A stretch of DNA of 64,000 bases. Origin: Daejeonella lutea (GTDB lineage Bacteria; Bacteroidota; Bacteroidia; Sphingobacteriales; Sphingobacteriaceae). The translations under genes and the position numbers were made by a program. Location of the stretch: contig NZ_FUYR01000003.1 of assembly GCF_900168015.1 (NCBI RefSeq), forward strand, positions 1 to 64,000, in the 5' to 3' direction. Positions 1 through 9,300 of this stretch are shown one piece after another; positions within the stretch are counted from its first letter, which is position 1, and every line of letters starts with the position of its first letter. The notes under the pieces were generated by a model that did no database searches, was not told where the DNA came from, and saw nothing but the letters and a program-made list of their open reading frames with translations.

Positions 1-240
1 CGCTATAATACGACGATCACTATTGCAGTTCTCCAAATAACCAACCAGCATAAGCTTCATAAATACAACCGGATCAATGCTACGCTGGCCCTCTGAACCA
101 TAATACTTATTCGTTGCTTTATATAAAAAGCTGAAGTCGATTATCTGATTTAATCTCCTGTAGAAATTGTCCTCAGGTACAGCTGAAGAAAGTTGAAAAT
201 TGAGGAAGAGCTTTTCTTGATATTTTTTCTTTCCCTGCAT
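1..240 (-). CDS. IS1182-type transposase, N-terminal part (cut by window edge)
   Basis: Reading the minus strand from an ATG at 240-238 gives 80 residues with no stop before the window edge. The protein begins MQGKKKYQEKLF and continues through NFYRRLNQIIDF, YYGSEGQRSIDPVVF and LMLVGYLENC. This pattern is typical of the N-terminal domain of IS1182/IS5-like transposases common in Bacteroidota. The catalytic DDE domain would lie outside the window, so it cannot be said whether the copy is intact. The IS end probably lies between 240 and about 320, but no terminal repeat could be confirmed from one side. Confidence 0.85.
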   Translation of the reverse strand, partial: MQGKKKYQEKLFLNFQLSSAVPEDNFYRRLNQIIDFSFLYKATNKYYGSEGQRSIDPVVFMKLMLVGYLENCNSDRRIIA

Positions 241-363
241 GATCTAATTTCAGGAAAAGTGCCTTTTTAGAAAAACATGAATTATCAACCGATGTTAGTT
301 GTGCAACGGTCACCTAAAGCAAAAAGTATGTGAATTTCCGCCGGCAAGAGGCGGTAACAAACG
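241..363. other. Intergenic region, likely containing one IS end
   Basis: This stretch separates the transposase start from the methyltransferase stop. A GC-rich hairpin (CCGCC at 338-342, GGCGG at 350-354) could help terminate transcription of the methyltransferase, but no clear U-tract follows on the minus strand. No ORF is seen here. Confidence 0.35.
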
Positions 364-1335
364 TCATTCTTCAGCCGAATACCTAAAACCCCGATAAGAA
401 GCAAGCAACTCCCTATCACTCAACAAATATCCCTCTTCCTTTCTCCCTAAAAAATAAAAGCCACTAGCTGCATCAATGGTTCCTGTGCTCTTGTTAAGTA
501 TAATATCGAAGTATTTTATCCAAAAAAATAAAAATGTTCCGCCATAACTTAAGATGCGGTCGACTTTTTTGGTGTTAGCAAAGCTCGTAAGAAAATATTT
601 TAAAGACCATACCAGTGCAGAACCAGCTCCGGCAACGACACCGCTGCTGATTTCATTGAATTTCCGGAACATGCGGCGGTGGCCAAGATGGGTAAATCTT
701 AAAAAGTCATATTTGCCCCCGTGTACCTGCTGCATAAACGGTGTTTCAGCATAGATAAGGCCTTTGTTTTTCAGAACACGGTGCATCTCCCTTACACATT
801 GAAATGGATCAAGTACATGTTCCAGGACGGCCTGGGCGATAATCAGATCAAAGCTCTCGTCTGCGAATGGAATTTCATGGGCATCGCAAATTACCGTGGT
901 ATTTGGGCCATAAGAAACATCGGTCTCGACCAACATGTCGTCTGTATCCAGAATTTGTTTTAGGTGTTTAATGCCCACCCCGTCCACACTACCACCCAAA
1001 ATCAAAATCCGCAGGGGTTTTTGGCCTTGGAGGAGGAAAGCCATATCCTGATAGTTTTTCTCACTAACATTGTTGTAAGTTATATCTGGCTGAACCTTTT
1101 TGAGAAAACGTATTGTCTTATTATTGTAGGTCTTAAAAAATATATCGCCTTCAACTTCAAAATCTTTTTGTTCAAAAAGATCGTTTTGCGGGTTTATAAG
1201 AATGGGGATGCCGTTAAAAACAGGGTATGTGGCGTTACAACCAGCATCTGTGCATTTGAAAATATCATCTCTAAATTGCATTGGTTTTTTACACGCAGGG
1301 CAGACAATGATTTGCTCTAAGGCAGATTGATCCAT
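364..1335 (-). CDS. Class I SAM-dependent methyltransferase with N-terminal zinc ribbon
   Basis: The 323-residue protein starts with a Trm112-like zinc ribbon: Cys12, Cys15, Cys28 and Cys33, followed by YPVFNGIPIL. A Rossmann-fold methyltransferase follows. Its SAM-binding loop ILILGGSVDGVG lies near residues 110-121, an acidic strand end is VICDAHEIPF, and the post-motif region is AVLEHVLDPFQCVREMHRVL, as in the Methyltransf_11 family. The substrate cannot be read from sequence. Similar ribbon-plus-methyltransferase proteins occur in glycan or lipid modification and in rRNA methylation. It is co-oriented with and downstream of dxs (59-bp gap). Function beyond methyl transfer is inference. 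Confidence 0.75.
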   Translation of the reverse strand: MDQSALEQIIVCPACKKPMQFRDDIFKCTDAGCNATYPVFNGIPILINPQNDLFEQKDFEVEGDIFFKTYNNKTIRFLKKVQPDITYNNVSEKNYQDMAFLLQGQKPLRILILGGSVDGVGIKHLKQILDTDDMLVETDVSYGPNTTVICDAHEIPFADESFDLIIAQAVLEHVLDPFQCVREMHRVLKNKGLIYAETPFMQQVHGGKYDFLRFTHLGHRRMFRKFNEISSGVVAGAGSALVWSLKYFLTSFANTKKVDRILSYGGTFLFFWIKYFDIILNKSTGTIDAASGFYFLGRKEEGYLLSDRELLASYRGFRYSAEE

Positions 1336-1394
1336 TCTAATTTATTCAGATAAGGTTGGGGAATTTACTACTTGTTTAAATAAATCTAAACGTC

Positions 1395-3323
1395 TCAGGA
1401 AGCGATTGATTTCGTCGTCCGGCTTACAGCTAGTTTTTCAACGGACTTAACTATACCCTTGCTGTCATAACCACATTCTGCCCATAGCTCTGGCTGTTCG
1501 CCGTGTTCAACTACTTTATCAGGTATACCCAGGCGAATGACATTGGCAGAATAATTATTATCAGCCATAAACTCGATAACTGCGCTACCCATGCCGCCTT
1601 GTATGCAACCATCTTCGACGGTAATTACGTTTTTGAATTTGCTGAATACCTGATGAAGTACTGTTTCGTCGAGAGGTTTTGCGAAACGCATGTCGTAGTG
1701 GGCTGGATGGATCCCCTCGGAGTTTAATTCGAGACAGGCTTTAACTGCTTCATTTCCGATATGTCCAATACTTAAAATGGCCACGTCCTCACCATCACAA
1801 ATCATCCTGGCTTTTCCTACCTCGATGGCTTTCATAGGCCGTCTCCAGTCAACCATAACACCATTTCCCCGCGGGTACCGGATACTAAATGGTCCCATAT
1901 TTTCCTGTTGAGCAGTGAACATCAGGTTTCTAAGCTCTTCTTCGTTCATTGGGGCCGATACGATCATATTTGGAATACAACGCATGTAAGCCAGATCATA
2001 AGCACCGTGGTGAGTTGGTCCATCGGAACCAGCGAAGCCGGCACGATCCAGGCAAAAAACCACATTAAGCTTTTGTATTGCAACATCATGAACGACCTGG
2101 TCATACGCCCGCTGCATGAATGTGGAGTATATATTGCAAAAAGGAACCATTCCCTGAGTAGCTAGCCCGGCCGAAAACGTAACAGCGTGCTGTTCTGCGA
2201 TACCCACGTCGAATGCGCGGTCAGGCATCGCCTTCATCATTATGTTTAGCGAAGATCCGGAAGGCATTGCGGGGGTAACGCCCATGATCTTTTTGTTTTG
2301 CTCAGCTAATTCGACAATGGTATTGCCAAAGACATCCTGATATTTAGGAGCTAAAGGTTTGTCTGAATTAGTTTTTTTGATTTCACCCGTTATTTTATCG
2401 AATAGGCCTGGAGAATGCCATTTTGTTTGGTCTTTTTCTGCCAGAGCATAACCTTTTCCCTTAACGGTTACGCAATGGAGCAATTTCGGTCCAGGGATAT
2501 CTTTAAGGTCATTAAGAACTTTAACCAGGTGTTTAACATCATGGCCATCAATTGGTCCGAAGTATCTGAATTTAAGCGCTTCGAAAAAATTGCTGCGTTT
2601 TAATAATCCGCCTTTTATGGTTTTTTCCACTTTCTTGACCATTTCATGGGCATTAGGACCCAGATCGCTGATTTTAGTCAGGACGTACGATATGTCATCC
2701 CTAAAGCGGTTGTATGATTTCGAAGTGGTAATGTCTGTCAAATATTCTTTTAAAGCGCCAACATTTGGGTCGATTGACATACAGTTATCGTTTAGGATAA
2801 CCAGGATATTCGAATTTTCAATTCCACCATGGTTTAATGCTTCAAAAGCCATCCCGCCTGTCATGGCGCCGTCGCCTATTACTGCAACATGCTGACGGTC
2901 GGTTTCTCCTTTATATTGTGATGCGACTGCCATACCCAGCGCAGCTGAGATGGAGGTCGAGGAATGGCCTACTCCAAACGTATCATATTCGCTTTCGGAT
3001 CTTTTTGGGAAGCCGCTTATTCCTTTATAAATGCGGTTGGTATGGAACGAATGTCTTCTTCCCGTCAGGATCTTATGACCATAAGCCTGGTGGCCAACGT
3101 CCCATACAAGCTGGTCGTACGGGGTGTTAAGTACATAATGAAGTGCAACTGTTAATTCAACAACGCCCAGGCTAGACCCAAAATGGCCACCGTTAACCGA
3201 GACCGTATCTACAATAAACTGTCTGAGTTCGTTGCAGATCCGAACGAGGTCTGCCTCGCTAAATTTTTTAAGATCAGCAGGATAGTTTATCTGCTCAAGA
3301 AATTCGCCCGCCTTAACTTCCAT
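1395..3323 (-). CDS. dxs: 1-deoxy-D-xylulose-5-phosphate synthase
   Basis: This 642-residue enzyme condenses pyruvate and glyceraldehyde 3-phosphate to DXP, the first step of the MEP isoprenoid pathway and a precursor for thiamine and pyridoxal phosphate. The N-terminal domain has the conserved His in GGHFGSSLG (residues 45-53), DVGHQAYGHK near 75-84, and the thiamine diphosphate/Mg motif GDG at 150-152 with NDN at 178-180. The central transketolase-like domain carries DVGIAEQHAVTFSAGLA, and a C-terminal transketolase domain ends the protein. Length and order match the family fully. On the minus strand a TAATTTTG element lies 26 bp upstream of the ATG. Confidence 0.97.
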   Translation of the reverse strand: MEVKAGEFLEQINYPADLKKFSEADLVRICNELRQFIVDTVSVNGGHFGSSLGVVELTVALHYVLNTPYDQLVWDVGHQAYGHKILTGRRHSFHTNRIYKGISGFPKRSESEYDTFGVGHSSTSISAALGMAVASQYKGETDRQHVAVIGDGAMTGGMAFEALNHGGIENSNILVILNDNCMSIDPNVGALKEYLTDITTSKSYNRFRDDISYVLTKISDLGPNAHEMVKKVEKTIKGGLLKRSNFFEALKFRYFGPIDGHDVKHLVKVLNDLKDIPGPKLLHCVTVKGKGYALAEKDQTKWHSPGLFDKITGEIKKTNSDKPLAPKYQDVFGNTIVELAEQNKKIMGVTPAMPSGSSLNIMMKAMPDRAFDVGIAEQHAVTFSAGLATQGMVPFCNIYSTFMQRAYDQVVHDVAIQKLNVVFCLDRAGFAGSDGPTHHGAYDLAYMRCIPNMIVSAPMNEEELRNLMFTAQQENMGPFSIRYPRGNGVMVDWRRPMKAIEVGKARMICDGEDVAILSIGHIGNEAVKACLELNSEGIHPAHYDMRFAKPLDETVLHQVFSKFKNVITVEDGCIQGGMGSAVIEFMADNNYSANVIRLGIPDKVVEHGEQPELWAECGYDSKGIVKSVEKLAVSRTTKSIAS

Positions 3324-3348
3324 GTAGGTTTTGTAATAGTTGAATTTA

Positions 3349-3356
3349 CAAAATTA
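3349..3356 (-). promoter_or_regulatory. Putative -7 element for dxs
   Basis: The minus strand reads TAATTTTG, matching the Bacteroidota -7 consensus TAnnTTTG, and gives a plausible short leader before the dxs ATG at 3323. No clear TTG -33 element was found at the right spacing; that region is already the heptamer array starting at 3365. Confidence 0.4.
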
Positions 3357-3364
3357 AGTTATTT

Positions 3365-3455
3365 AATGGGAAGTAGAAAATGAAGAAGGAGGAATGAAGG
3401 AGGAGGAATGAAGGAGGAGGCAGGAAGTAGGAAGTAGCATGCAGGAGGCACGAGA
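3365..3455. repeat. Degenerate 7-bp-period array (purine-rich)
   Basis: About 13 consecutive heptamers keep one phase: aatggga, agtagaa, aatgaag, aaggagg, aatgaag, gaggagg, aatgaag, gaggagg, caggaag, taggaag, tagcatg, caggagg, cacgaga. The unit drifts around nnnGARG while the period stays 7. It lies in the dxs-scpA gap. No protein-coding role is supported. Confidence 0.8.
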
Positions 3456-3599
3456 AATTATGATATTGAAGTTCCGCTTCCCCCTTATTAATCGCAACAC
3501 CCCATTCTTACGCGATTATTTCGACGAACGGCCAAAACTTCAATGTATAAGTTCTCCCGTCAAGCTCGGAGAAATCTCAATCTCCCCACTACCGCCCGT

Positions 3600-3666
3600 C
3601 GTCATTCCGACCGAAGGGAGGAACCTCTTGATCTATATTGGGTTCCTCCCTTCGGTCGGAATGACG
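3600..3666. repeat. REP-like perfect inverted repeat
   Basis: Two 26-bp arms (3600-3625 and 3641-3666) are exact reverse complements around a 15-nt loop. The arm starts GTCATTCC and ends GGAACC, so it shares its terminal words with the hairpins at 4661, 4772 and 14485-14676. It is read as a REP-type extragenic palindrome. It could also stop transcription in either direction, though no U-tract is obvious. Confidence 0.75.
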
Positions 3667-3789
3667 TTTATATGCCATAAGGAATAGAGATTTCTTCTCG
3701 CATCACATTTCTCGACGAATTAGAGGAACCCGCCCGCTCGTCGAAATTCTCATAAGTTAAGGTAGGATACTTTGTTAGTCCTCTCCGCC

Positions 3790-3866
3790 CAGCTCTGACT
3801 TCAGACCTCCGACTTCCGACTTCATTCTTCATTCTTCCTGCCTCATACCTCATACTTCCCATCTTT
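3790..3866. repeat. Degenerate 7-bp-period array (pyrimidine-rich)
   Basis: Units in one phase include gacttca, gacctcc, gacttcc, gacttca, ttcttca, ttcttcc, tgcctca, tacctca and tacttcc. It occupies the last part of the gap before scpA (ATG at 3896). Its minus strand gives a spurious Arg/Glu/Ser-rich ORF that I do not accept as a gene. Confidence 0.75.
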
Positions 3867-3895
3867 AAAACATTTCTCGTAACTTAACCTGCCCA

Positions 3896-4648
3896 ATGCA
3901 ACCCGCCGACAACTTCGAAATCCGTCTCCCACAATTTGAAGGCCCTTTTGACCTTCTCTTATTTTTCATTGAGAGAGACGAGCTTGATATTCAGGATGTC
4001 CCGATTGCAAAAATTACGGACGACTTTCTCGAGTATCTGCATCACATGAACAGCCTCAATATCGAGTTGGCAAGCGAATTTATTTTTGTTGCTGCCACGC
4101 TGATGCGGATCAAAGCGAAAATGTTACTGCCGCGACCCGACCTTGACGAGGAAGGAAACGAGATTGACCTCAAGCGGGATCTGATACAAAAGCTTATTGA
4201 GTATAAAAAGATAAAACTTGTAACCGAAGAGTTTAGACTCCTCGAGAACGAGCGCTTTCAACTGGAAAAACGCGGTAACATCCCGTTCGATCTGCAGCAG
4301 GTTGCTTTAACCTCCGAACCGGGTGAGGAACTTGAATCTTTTGATTTGTACAAATTGATGATGACCTATGTGAGGGTTCTCAATAAAAGCAAGCAGCGGG
4401 ATAGTCATGCAGAACATATCGTAGAGCAATATCCTTATAATATTGAAGATCAAAAAACTGTAATAAAGCAGCTGCTCGAGATAAACAAAAGACTTGATTT
4501 TAAACACCTGCTGTCAAACTCTGAGAATAAGGTACATTTTGTTTATAATTTCCTGGCATTACTGGAGATGATCCAGCAGGATCTGATCACGATACAGACG
4601 GGGCTGGGGTATAATAATTTTTGGGTTGAAGGGAAGGGTAATCAATAA
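3896..4648 (+). CDS. scpA: Segregation and condensation protein A
   Basis: This 250-residue kleisin bridges the SMC ATPase heads and, with ScpB, forms the bacterial condensin needed for chromosome compaction and segregation. The N-terminus has the signature FEGPFDLLLFFIERDELDI followed by the helical stretch IELASEFIFVAATLMRIKAKMLLPRP, which is strongly conserved in ScpA. A charged middle region and a C-terminal winged-helix-like segment follow. Length is normal. The ATG at 3896 is the first in frame after a repeat-rich gap. scpB and smc are not in the window. Confidence 0.93.
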   Translation: MQPADNFEIRLPQFEGPFDLLLFFIERDELDIQDVPIAKITDDFLEYLHHMNSLNIELASEFIFVAATLMRIKAKMLLPRPDLDEEGNEIDLKRDLIQKLIEYKKIKLVTEEFRLLENERFQLEKRGNIPFDLQQVALTSEPGEELESFDLYKLMMTYVRVLNKSKQRDSHAEHIVEQYPYNIEDQKTVIKQLLEINKRLDFKHLLSNSENKVHFVYNFLALLEMIQQDLITIQTGLGYNNFWVEGKGNQ

Positions 4649-4660
4649 AATTGGTGGGAG

Positions 4661-4680
4661 ATTCCCGCTTTCGCGGGAAT
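4661..4680. repeat. REP-like hairpin
   Basis: ATTCCCGC (4661-4668) and GCGGGAAT (4673-4680) pair around TTTC. The surrounding words GAG...GAC give the reverse orientation of the GTCATTCC...GAATCTC family seen elsewhere in this window. Confidence 0.7.
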
Positions 4681-4701
4681 GACAATTGTATCTATAAAGT
4701 T

Positions 4702-4749
4702 GGTGGGGTGAGGATTTTGCGGCAAGGGCCGCAAAATCCTCACCCCACC
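4702..4749. repeat. 22-bp perfect inverted repeat with 4-nt loop
   Basis: Arms 4702-4723 and 4728-4749 are exact reverse complements around AAGG. The arm contains GAGGATTTTGCGGC, unlike the neighbouring REP hairpins. It would form a very stable hairpin and may act as the scpA terminator, but no T-run follows. Confidence 0.7.
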
Positions 4750-4771
4750 CAAACAGCACAGCGCCCGTGTC

Positions 4772-4791
4772 ATCCCCACGAAAGTGGGGAT
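4772..4791. repeat. REP-like hairpin
   Basis: ATCCCCAC (4772-4779) pairs with GTGGGGAT (4784-4791) around GAAA, preceded by GTC and followed by CTCC, the same flanks as the other REP-like units. Confidence 0.65.
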
Positions 4792-4880
4792 CTCCTCTGC
4801 GTGTACTCTGCAGCTTTGCATGCTAGTTATCTGCGCTTTTGCTGGTTCTCTGAGAGCTCTGTGTTATTATTAGCTGTGCA

Positions 4881-4973
4881 ACTCTGTGTCCCTCCGTGCT
4901 CTTTGGGGTTAAAAAAACTAATACGGCGACCTCTGCGTCCTCTGTATGTACTTTGCGTTTTCTGTGGTAAAAA
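4881..4973. repeat. Degenerate CTCTGTG/CTTTGCG repeats without an ORF
   Basis: Two stretches, 4881-4917 (ACTCTGTGTCCCTCCGTGCT then TTAAAA) and 4931-4973 (CTCTGCGTCCTCTG, then CTTTGCG and CTGTGGTAAAA), are close to the arms that flank the GxxExxY ORF at 10375-10844. Weaker units extend back to about 4795. Here they enclose nothing, so this may be a solo arm, a scar, or an independent repeat. Confidence 0.6.
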
Positions 4974-5103
4974 TCGATGGTCAGGCAAGCGCCAAGCGCT
5001 CAACCAAAGCTTTTCCCCCCTTACTTTAATGTCAATCAAATCTTAATTTGTATTTTTACCCTTAGTATTTATTTTATATCCCCCAAAACACTTTATTACA
5101 TCC

Positions 5104-6375
5104 ATGAAGAGAGATAAACTTATTTTTAGTCTGATTGAAGAAGAACAAGAACGTCAGGAAACTGGCCTGGAGTTAATAGCATCAGAAAATTTCGTAAGCA
5201 AGCAGGTAATGGAAGCTGCTGGTTCAGTTCTGACCAACAAATACGCGGAAGGTTTGCCTGGAAAGAGATACTACGGGGGATGTGAAGTTGTAGATGAAGT
5301 TGAAAATATTGCAATAGAACGTGCAAAAGAATTATTCAATGCCGCCTGGGTAAACGTGCAGCCGCATTCAGGTGCTCAGGCTAATGCTGCAGTGCTTCTT
5401 GCACTTTTAAACGCTGGTGACAAGATTCTTGGATTTGACCTGTCTCATGGTGGACACCTGACCCATGGCTCGCCAGTGAATTTTTCGGGAAAACTCTATC
5501 AACCATTTTTCTATGGTGTTGACAAGGAAACGGGCCTGATCGATTATAAAAACCTGGAAAAAGTAGCTCTTAAGGAAAAGCCTAAATTGATCATTTGCGG
5601 GGCTTCGGCATATTCCAGAGACTGGGATTATAAGTTTATCAGAGCTGTAGCGGATAAGATCGGTGCTTTGGTGATGGCTGATATTTCTCACCCGGCAGGG
5701 CTTATCGCACGTGGTCTGCTTAACGACCCGCTTCCGCATTGCCACGTAGTAACTTCAACCACGCACAAAACTCTAAGGGGACCACGTGGTGGTATGATTA
5801 TGATGGGTCAGGATTTCGAAAATCCAATGGGGCAAAAGACTCCAAAAGGAGAAATCAGAATGATGTCATCTGTATTGGATATGGCAGTGTTTCCAGGTAC
5901 TCAGGGTGGACCATTGGAACATATTATAGCAGCAAAAGCGATAGCCTTTGGCGAGGCTCTTAGTGAAGGATATATGAAATATATTATCCAGGTAAAGAAA
6001 AATGCCGAGGCAATGGCCGAAGCATTTGTGGAGCGTGGATATCAGCTAATATCAGGAGGGACTGACAACCATATGATGCTGATTGATCTGCGGAATAAAA
6101 ATATCACAGGTAAGGACGCCGAAAATGCTCTCGGCGAGGCGGCTATAACTGTTAATAAAAACATGGTTCCATTTGATGATAAATCGCCGTTTGTAACTTC
6201 AGGAATACGTGTTGGAACTGCCGCAGTAACCAGCAGGGGTATGAAAGAAAAACAAATGATCAAAATTGTTGAACTAATTGATGAAGTGATTTCTAACCCT
6301 GGAAGTGCTTCCAATTTTAAGAAGATTCGGAAAAAGGTTAACGAGATGATGGAAAAATTCCCATTATATTCTTAA
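5104..6375 (+). CDS. glyA: Serine hydroxymethyltransferase
   Basis: This 423-residue PLP enzyme converts serine and tetrahydrofolate to glycine and methylene-tetrahydrofolate, the main source of one-carbon units. Visible signatures are [11 protein letters not shown] (residues 22-32), the [12 protein letters not shown] segment, HGGHLTHG near 115-122, the PLP-contacting Asp193 and His196 in [10 protein letters not shown], and the Schiff-base Lys222 in [13 protein letters not shown]. Length is typical. It is followed 12 bp later by the sensor kinase in the same direction. gcvH and gcvT, whose glycine cleavage product links to the same folate pool, lie elsewhere in this window. Confidence 0.97.
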   Translation: MKRDKLIFSLIEEEQERQETGLELIASENFVSKQVMEAAGSVLTNKYAEGLPGKRYYGGCEVVDEVENIAIERAKELFNAAWVNVQPHSGAQANAAVLLALLNAGDKILGFDLSHGGHLTHGSPVNFSGKLYQPFFYGVDKETGLIDYKNLEKVALKEKPKLIICGASAYSRDWDYKFIRAVADKIGALVMADISHPAGLIARGLLNDPLPHCHVVTSTTHKTLRGPRGGMIMMGQDFENPMGQKTPKGEIRMMSSVLDMAVFPGTQGGPLEHIIAAKAIAFGEALSEGYMKYIIQVKKNAEAMAEAFVERGYQLISGGTDNHMMLIDLRNKNITGKDAENALGEAAITVNKNMVPFDDKSPFVTSGIRVGTAAVTSRGMKEKQMIKIVELIDEVISNPGSASNFKKIRKKVNEMMEKFPLYS

Positions 6376-6387
6376 AATAAACATCGA

Positions 6388-9300
6388 ATGCTTGATTCTG
6401 TTGCAGGGGACCTTGAGAGTTTCCGGTTACAATCTTTGGAGAGTTACCGGATCATTGATTCTTTGCCAGAAGAAGAGTATGACCGCATTACGCGGCTAGC
6501 TTCATACATCTTTAAGAAGCCGATTGCGGTCATTGCTTTCGTTGATCATAGTGGTGTTTTCATTAAGTCGCAGCATGGTATCCAGATTGAAAATTACCTC
6601 AGGAACGAATCAATTTGCAGATTCACCATTGAAGAAAATCAATTAGTAGTAATACCTGATGCCAGCCTGGATCCCCGTACAGCGAATCTTTCGGGTGTGC
6701 TGGCCGATCCTAAAATAAAATTTTATGCCGGTGCTCCTTTACGGTCTCCAGACGGACAAGCCCTGGGCTCCTTAGCCTTAATGGATGTTGTCCCCGGCGA
6801 TCTTAACAACGAGGAAAAACAGGCATTAACCGATCTTGCGGATGAGGTGGTCGCTCATCTTGAAGCCCGGAAAAAGAATTTGGAACTTCAGGATCTCATC
6901 TCCAAACATGAAGAGATCAGCACGATGTTTAATAATTCGGCAGAGCTGCAAAGTATTATGGACCGGAATGGGACCATCCTTGTAGTTAACAAAGCTGTTG
7001 AGAAAATGCTGGGCTATACCCCTGAAGAAGGGGAAGGTAAAGCAATATGGGATTATTTCCCTGAAGAGGACCTGCAGAGGCTTGTTCCTATTTTTACTGA
7101 AGGCTTGTCTGCCGGAAAGAAGAACTTCGAAGTTGAGGCCAGGATAAAATTGAAAGATGGTACCGCAAAATGGATGGGATGGTCGCTCGCTGTCAAGAAC
7201 AATAAATGGTATGCAAATGGCAGGGATATAAGCGAACAAAAGAAAATGATTGCGGAGCTGGAGCAGTTATCACTTGTTGCGAATAAAGTCAACAATGGAG
7301 TGGTAATTAGTGATAGCAGGAGCCGCGTCATATGGTCCAACGAGGCTTCGGAAAACATCACAGGGTATAGTCTTAAAGATCTACAAGGACACCGGCTGGG
7401 CGATATATTATCCGGCGAAAAAACCGATAAAGAAGTTTTGGGAAGTGCCCGGGAGAAGACAAAAAACAAACTTCCCTTCAATGTCGATCTTTTGGCTTAC
7501 AGGAAAGACGGAACACCTATCTGGTTATCAATATTAAACTCCGTTGTTCTTGACAGTTACGGAAATATTGATAAAGAGGTTGAGGTGATTATCGATATAA
7601 CATCGCGGAAAAAAGTAGAAGAAGATCTCGAAACTCTTTCGCTGGTTGCCAGTAAGTCTGCCAGTGGTGTAGTTATTCGTGATGGCCAGGGCAAGGTTAT
7701 ATGGATAAATTCTGCTACAGAGGCCATGCTGGGATACAATCTTGAGGAGCTTCAGGGTAAGCGATTGAGTGAAGTGGTGGTCGGTAATGTCACTGATACA
7801 GCAACATTGGAAGAGGCCCGGCAAGCGATTGCAGAGAACAAATCTTATCGGATTGATCTGCAGATATACAGGAAAGATGGAACACCAATCTGGATTCACG
7901 CGTCTACAACCCCGATACTGAATGATGCGGGCGAAATTGAGCGGCAGGTCGAAATCATAACTGATATAACTGAACGGAAAAATACTGAAGAGCAACTTAC
8001 CCTACTGTCTCTGGTAGCAAGCAAAACAATAAATGGCGTAGCTATTAGTACAAGTGATGGAAAAATAAAATGGGTCAATGATGCCCTCGAAAAGCTTACT
8101 GGCTACACTCTTGAGGATTTCAAAAATACACGTCCCGGTGACTTACTGGCCGGTGAAGGGACAGATAAAAATTTGCTTGAGGCAGCCCGCAAGAATGCTA
8201 TGGCGTCTATTCCCTCGACCATTGAAATACTAAATTATAAAAAGGACGGTACTCCTATCTGGCTTTCAATTTCGAATACGCCTACTTTTACTAAAGATGG
8301 AACACCAGATCAGCAGGTGGAGATCATAAATGACATTTCAGAGCGTAAATTAGCAGAGCAGGAACTAATTAAGACCCGCGAGGAAGCGCTTCAGTTGAGC
8401 AAGGCGAAAGAAACCTTTTTGTCAGTCATGAGCCACGAGATAAGGACACCTCTAAATGCCGTTATCGGGATGTCTCATATTTTGATGGATGATAATCCTA
8501 CGGAGTCGCAGATGGAGAATTTGAAGATTCTCGGCTTCTCTGCTCAGAATCTGCTCAAGTTGATAAATGACATTCTCGATTTCACAAAAATTGAGACCGG
8601 GAACATGGTTCTGGAAAATGTAAATGTTAATCTTAAGGAACTGGTGTCTCAGACTTTGAATTCACTTCAATTCAAAACCGCAGAAAAGGCGGTAGTTCTT
8701 AAATCAGAAATAGATCACCGTATCCCCACATACGTTAAGGGTGATAATACGCGTTTATATCAGATACTGATCAATCTGTTAGGTAATTCTGTTAAATTCA
8801 CTGAAGTTGGAGAGGTCAAGCTGAAGCTGGACCTTGTCCAGGAAACGAAGAAAACGGTAAGAGTTCGTTTTGAAATTTCAGATACAGGGATTGGGATAGA
8901 ACCTGATAAAATTGACTTAATATTCGAATCATACACACAGGCTAGTTCAGACACGACACGGAAATATGGGGGTACAGGATTGGGGCTTGCTATTACCCGA
9001 AGCCTTCTGCTTTTGCACAATTCCAGTATCGAGGTTGAAAGCGAGCGTGGAAAAGGCTCGAAATTTAGTTTTATTATCGACTTCAATCGCTCTCAGGAAT
9101 CAATTATGTTAGAAGAAAATAAATCTCCCGTTGAGCAGTTACAGGCGACAATACTGGTAGTTGATGACAATGAAATCAATCGCATACTAGCCAGTAAAGT
9201 TCTTTCGAAATGGGGTGTGAAAGTAGATTTTGCCGAGAACGGAAAAGTTGCTCTTGATAAAGTTGTTGACAGTCAATATGATCTCGTGCTGATGGATCTG

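Larger units (their letters stand above)
4649..5103. other. 455-bp gap made almost entirely of repeats
   Basis: The gap between scpA and glyA holds, in order, a REP-like hairpin (4661-4680), a 22-bp perfect inverted repeat (4702-4749), another REP-like hairpin (4772-4791) and degenerate CTCTGTG/CTTTGCG repeats to about 4973. The last 130 bp before glyA are AT-rich and look like ordinary promoter DNA, though no full consensus promoter was found. No credible ORF is present. Confidence 0.7.

Noticed and set aside
338..354. CCGCC/GGCGG hairpin as a terminator
   Set aside because: No U-tract follows on either strand, so it is mentioned only in the gap description.
3365..3455. Regular short repeats as a CRISPR array
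   Set aside because: The period is 7 bp with no unique spacers of 25-40 bp, the unit drifts, and no cas genes are present.
3668..3862. Minus-strand ORF of 64 codons, rich in Arg, Glu and Ser
   Set aside because: It is a translation of a heptamer array, has no family features, and its frame is open only because the array has few stop codons.
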